A stretch of 64,000 nucleotides of DNA from Mactra quadrangularis. Its lineage: Eukaryota > Mollusca > Bivalvia > Venerida > Mactridae. This document shows positions 36,301-42,300 of this stretch, piece after piece; the first letter of the stretch is position 1, and every line of letters starts with the position of its first letter. The DNA is taken from the NCBI GenBank assembly GCA_025267735.1, contig CM046299.1, positions 20,854,232 through 20,918,231 on the forward strand. Direction: 5' to 3'. A program made the position numbers and the translations under genes. Under the pieces are notes generated by a model. The model saw only the letters and a program-made list of their open reading frames with translations. It made no database searches and was not told where the DNA came from.

Positions 36301-39300
36301 ATTGTAATAATTTTCTACAAAATAGCTTTTATGCTATTTTGTGGTCTCGGTTATAATCATATTGATAATCAAACAAGCAAAACTTAAAAGCATTTCAATA
36401 CAAACAGTTATCAAAATTTTAAATAAAAAGCTGTTCAGGAGGCCTACAAAAAGATATTTTCATTTTTTATAATACATGTATGTCTACATTGGGGGAGACG
36501 GCAGAGTATACTTTTGATTGTCAATGTACCAACTATATACAAGCAGTAACAAATATAATGTGAGACAAACAGCATACAACAGACTGGAATTACATGTACA
36601 CATAGGCTGCCAGCATGCAAAAGTTCCATTTTGTGTGTATATAATTTTAAAAAAATTTGGGGAGAGGGTGACTCTTTCATGCGGGCACCCTGTTAGGTCT
36701 ACATACAATACCATTATGAGCATTTTATGGAACGCTTATTTTACTAAGAAGGTCTAGCCAAACACATGCATAAGATACAAAGCGTAACAAAAATAAATAT
36801 GAATACATACATATACAGATATAATTCAACACTACATTGGTGTATAATGCTATTTCTAAAAACATACATGTACTGTGATGTACATACAGTCAGTATGTAA
36901 AAGTTATACATTAAGTCACAGCATATTCCAGATACATTGAAGTTATGGCAAATTGTATTTTACTTATTTTCAAAATGTAGTCACCTAGATACTAGTACCT
37001 AGTTTTTTACTCCATGTGACCTGAATTTTGTAACATTTGTATAATAATATTACATGTATAATTCATTGCTTTGTTAGCAAGATATCATTCTGAGAACATT
37101 AAACCCACAGACAGATTGACAAGGTCTGATGATGGTTTGAGATAAGGGTCCGTCTGCTGTATTAGAATGCATTTTGAGCAGACCCAGGGATGTTGACAAA
37201 GTCAATCTTATTTACTCCTTTTTAACTATACAATTTATATACAATAGTACCCCAAAAAGACAAAAAAGGAAAGAAAACGTAGCAAGGAATTGCTATGACA
37301 TAATATAGACTATATACATGTGTATTTCTAAGTTGATTACACAAGGCAAAAGCATATTGCAAGCTTAGCGCAAAACAGTGGTAACTCACTCTTTTTTTTA
37401 AGTTAAGTTACAACTGTTTTGCCCTAAGCCCGCAAAATATAAAATATAATGTTGCTGAATAGAATCTAAGAACACTATCTACACATAGGTTAATACAATA
37501 AAGCAGAAAACAACAAACATGCAGTATAAAATATCACAAAGAAAGTAGACTAACATTCAAAGACATATCATATCAAAAGAACACATTTGTACTGATTGTT
37601 AAAGTTTTTTACATCAAAATTATTTTACATCTAAAATGTGAGGCAAAAAAGTTCCAACTAATGAGCAAATAGAGACTTAAAGGTAGAATTTAAAACTTAA
37701 AAAAAACCAATTAAATTAAGTAGTTAAAAAACAAATAAATTAAGTAGTTAAGTTTGTATTGTCTATAAAGACATAGATAACAGTACCCATGTCTCTGTTA
37801 TCAATAACGATATAAGAGATTCATAAAATTGCTATGATTTAAGATGATAAAACTAACAATAATAATAATATCTCACTAAAATGCGTATTTTTTTAAATAT
37901 ATTCAAATTGATTCGCAATTTATTTAAATCTAAAGGGACCTGCGCTCAAATATGACACATTTAATGGTTTTCTACGCCAAGATTTAGGCCTACCTCCTCC
38001 AGGACTGATGGGGTTTAGAGGTGGATCTTTATAAACTGGAACTTCTACTTTCTCTGGCTCAGGGGCAGGAGCTGGTGCGGGTGCTATAGCTGGCCGTTGT
38101 TGTTGTGACTTCAACATTGAACGTAAATCTCCAACTGTCACATGACGAGTATCTGGATTACAGCTCTATAATGAGATAAATGATACATGATATGTTTACA
38201 TCCATATTTTTAAAATAAATCTATATCAAGTAACATGAGGGTTGCCCACAAGACTGTAGTAAGTGCATTGCGTTAAAAGGCTACTACAGTCTTGCAGACA
38301 ACCCTTGATTACTAATAGTAAGTAAAATGAAGACAGTGATTATTCTAAGTTGTAAGAACTTGTATCACAGTTAGGCTAAAATAAATTTGTACACAATATT
38401 TATACCAGTACATGTTTACTGATCTGTGGTGCTTTTCACAAAAATTCTTACGAAAAAAGTTATCGTAAGTCAATTTCATATAATTAGCAGTTCAAAGCCA
38501 GATGAATAAATACGAAGATTTTTTTCGTAAGAATTTTTGTGAAAAGAACCAAGATCAGTAAACATGTACTGGCAAATGGGTTAATAAAGCAGTTTTAATA
38601 AAATACGGTCAGAATAGTCTAGTTCCAAATATTTTACTCTATGGGCATTGTATTTAGTCTGGGCAATGTTTTTGACATATTGTTTTTCTATACCATGATA
38701 AATATTGTACAGTACTTGTCTTAAATTTTCTTAAGCAATTGCCCGATTTATAATACAAAAAATGTATTAAATACCGATAAAAGGCAAAATTATCGACTAA
38801 TCCAACTCTATGAAATTAGTCATTTTAAACAGCCTGAATCAACTCTTATTATTACCCGATTGCTTATATAAGTGTAATTCAACATTTTTAACTGTTTTCT
38901 GAGTGAACTGTTGACCTGTCAATAGGTTTGACTGTTTCCCGCACATGCTGTGACGCCACACAATGTTATTCGAACTGTTACTGTACTGATATAAGAGGAA
39001 GTAACTGCAACAGGATTTAAAACTTTACCAGACGCTTTCAAATACACCAAGCGTCCATTAATCTTGATTTAGCAGACGTAAACATGTCAAGTACTGCTAA
39101 AATAGTAATTGATCAGGTAATAAAACAGTTATTTCATGTTTGATTTGGGAACAGTCAAACTATTGTCCCTTGGTGTCAGGAAGAGTGTTTTGAAATGTTT
39201 TCCTTGGCATACGCATCAGGAAACAGTTCAAAACACTATTCCATCCATCTCCGGCCAACAGTTTGACTGTTCCCAAATGGCATATAAAATAACTGTATAC

Positions 39301-42300
39301 TTGTTCTGGGCTTCAAGCTTGTGGGTAAAGGTTAAGACTGATGGTATCAAAGATGGTTGAATAAATTAATAGATCTAATATTTACACATACCTGAAGCAT
39401 ATTTTCTGTAAGGTAGCCATACTGTGTGGTATAAGGATTACAAATACCAGGTTGTCCAAGATTGACGGTACCTGGCACACCCTGCATCATATTGGGTGTA
39501 GTACCTCCCCATACATTGATCTGGGTACCAGAATAGTTGGTTGGATTAAATGGACCATCTGGAATGGGCGGAGCTGAAATAAAAGGTTGGCATGTTAAGC
39601 ATGTAAGACATAATGAACAAGTAAATCTGTGAGCTAATGCTCACTAGTGATACCCCCGCAAAAATCTAAAAATATGCGACAAACAGGAAGTAGATGAGCA
39701 AGGAGCATGAAATCGCTTTACACCACATGGGACTATGGGATGAAGCAATATGCAAAGTATTAGGCTGCTGCATGTTATAGTTGCTGAGAAAACTGCGACG
39801 GAAATTTTGTAACGGACGGACAGACGGAAGGACGGACGCACGCACGGACAAGGGTAAAACAGTATACCCCCCTCTTCTTCGAAGTGGGGGTATAATAATG
39901 ATAACATAATAATATACTGAGGACAGTCTTCTTCTTCTTTGTTGGTACAACACCATAATTCGAGTCACAGCAATGAAACGTGATGCCTCTCACGATTCTT
40001 CAACATTTCTGTATAGTTGATGGTCAAAAGGAGTTGTATTGGCCATATTTCTTTTCTAGCCTGTTCCAATAAATGACATCTGAGGACAGTGATTATGCCA
40101 TTAGATGCAGACCACAAGATTGGTTGATTTGATTTTTTGTTTTATAATCCTTTTCAAGGGTTGAATTCTTGTAAGGTGGACTGTTTATACAACCATCTTA
40201 TCAGAGTCACAAAAACAAAACTCCAAACCTCAGTTAGAAACTGTCTAAAAAACTTACAACCTTCTACCCTCCAGAGGTTCCAGTGATTCAAAGTTCAGTG
40301 ATCTTAACAACTCAACCATACAAATGGGTCAGACCCCAGTATCAACAGTTCTAGGTTTAAAGTCAGCCCAGACAACTGAGATTTTTCTATAAAAGCATAT
40401 GAGTGACAGCTGTAAGTCTATGTGTTGTGGTTACTCTTTGTGCCATCAATTAAAAGTCAGTTATACACCATAGAATGACCAGTTTCCCAAGCATATCCCT
40501 ACCTAGCGCTTAGTCCTCTGGTACCTTTTTAACATCAAAAGTAATAAGTGTGTAATATCAAATCGAGGGCACCAGGGGGTGAAGTGCCAGCTAGCATTAA
40601 GCTTAGGAAAGTAACAAGCAGATTTAAAGAAAACTGTTTGTGGTAAAAAATGACTGTATGTTGTTTCTTTGACCTAGCATAGGTACTGGAAGGATATGAG
40701 GTAATTGTAACTAAAGCAAATAGTCAGAATCATTTCTAATGATTAAATACTTACGATTCTCACCAAATGCACCAGTACTCAATCTATCAGCAACACCACC
40801 ACTGGCCCAGGCTTCTTTAGGTGTTTTTCTCGTTGGAGATTTAGATCTAGACCTTGATCGTAAAGTTTTAGGTGTAGGCTTATTCTGAAATACAAATTAG
40901 TAATACAATTTAATTGAATATCATTACTTAACTTAAAACCAATAGTTAAGTACATAAATTGCAAGTAACCAATGGAAAATCATACATGTATGTACCGTTA
41001 GTAAAATTGCAAACAAAGCAATATATTTTTCAATCCCCTAACAAGCTAGTCTAATTTTGATTTTACTTTTTGGAATTATGAAAACAAAGTCATTTTTCAT
41101 TTTATAGCTGAAAAGCACACACTACAGATTATATTCCCTTGTTATTTACACTTTTTTCAATTTTAAGGTAAATTTTGTACCTAGAAAAAAATCCATCCAT
41201 TTGAGTTTTGAAAATTAACAATTCCAATACATTTATGTAACAAAGTTTTATGCTACACAAAAACAATCACAAACCTTTTTCGTCTTGGCTTTATTTGAAC
41301 CAACAGATTTATGACTTTTTAAAGTAGAATCAGTATATTCTAGACCATCAGAATCATAGAGTTCTGATGTATCGACGTCAGATGATGATGAGGTGAAAGG
41401 TATAGGACTTGAATTGATCTTTCCTATATCATCGACAATAAATGCTTTTGTGAACACATCGCTTTCTTTAACACCATCCCTAGAAATAAATATAAAAGAT
41501 ATTTCAGAGTTTTTTTTTAGCAATACATGAGCAAAAACTGTAAGTTTTTCGAAAGCCTGAAACTCCTGAAATTAATGATATTACAATGTTTACGCATAGC
41601 CAAAGCACCTTCCCTGAAGCCCAAAAATCCTGAATTTCAGGACCATTATTGAAAACTTTTACCAATAGCAACTTGATGCAGTACTATTTAACAGTAGTAC
41701 TGAACTCCCTGCAAATCTTTACCTTCAAGATAACTGTCATGGTCTGCTCATGAATCAAGGGCTCATTTGATTAAATCCAGTTTTGTAATGGCAACCTATG
41801 GCTACAGGATAAAATGGTTTTCTCTATTTAGGGATTCAGGTCAAGCTTTGGGAGTCTGAAATTACTTGCTGCCAGGTGAAAGCAACTAGCTAATTGGACT
41901 TGTAAACTTTAAACTGACACAATAGTCAATGTAGGATTTATCAGACAGTATCTTGATATTGTAAATAAACTCTGACTTTTTGCAGGTTTGTCACTAACTG
42001 TCCCAAAGGAATCCCTAGTCAGTTACTACGGGATTCCTCCTTAACATTAGGGATTCCTCCAATAAAAGACAAAAAATTTGGATACATATGTGCAGTCACT
42101 AATTGTAGAAAACCATTCAAGGCAGTTTTGCGAATCACTGGAATCTCTCCCAAGTTTTTGGGATCCTCAGAATCCCGGTACACTGTTAGTGTTGAACCCT
42201 ACTTAATGTGATTGATGAATCAGGTTTAAGTCAATATCTAGGACAAAACAACCAACTAAATATTTCTTTTAACTCACCTTGTTACAGCAATGGCTTTTAT

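Noticed and set aside
39392..41479. Zinc ribbons expected in a DZANK1 homologue
   Set aside because: Exons 3-6 contain only isolated cysteines and no CxxC pairs, so no zinc ribbon is claimed.
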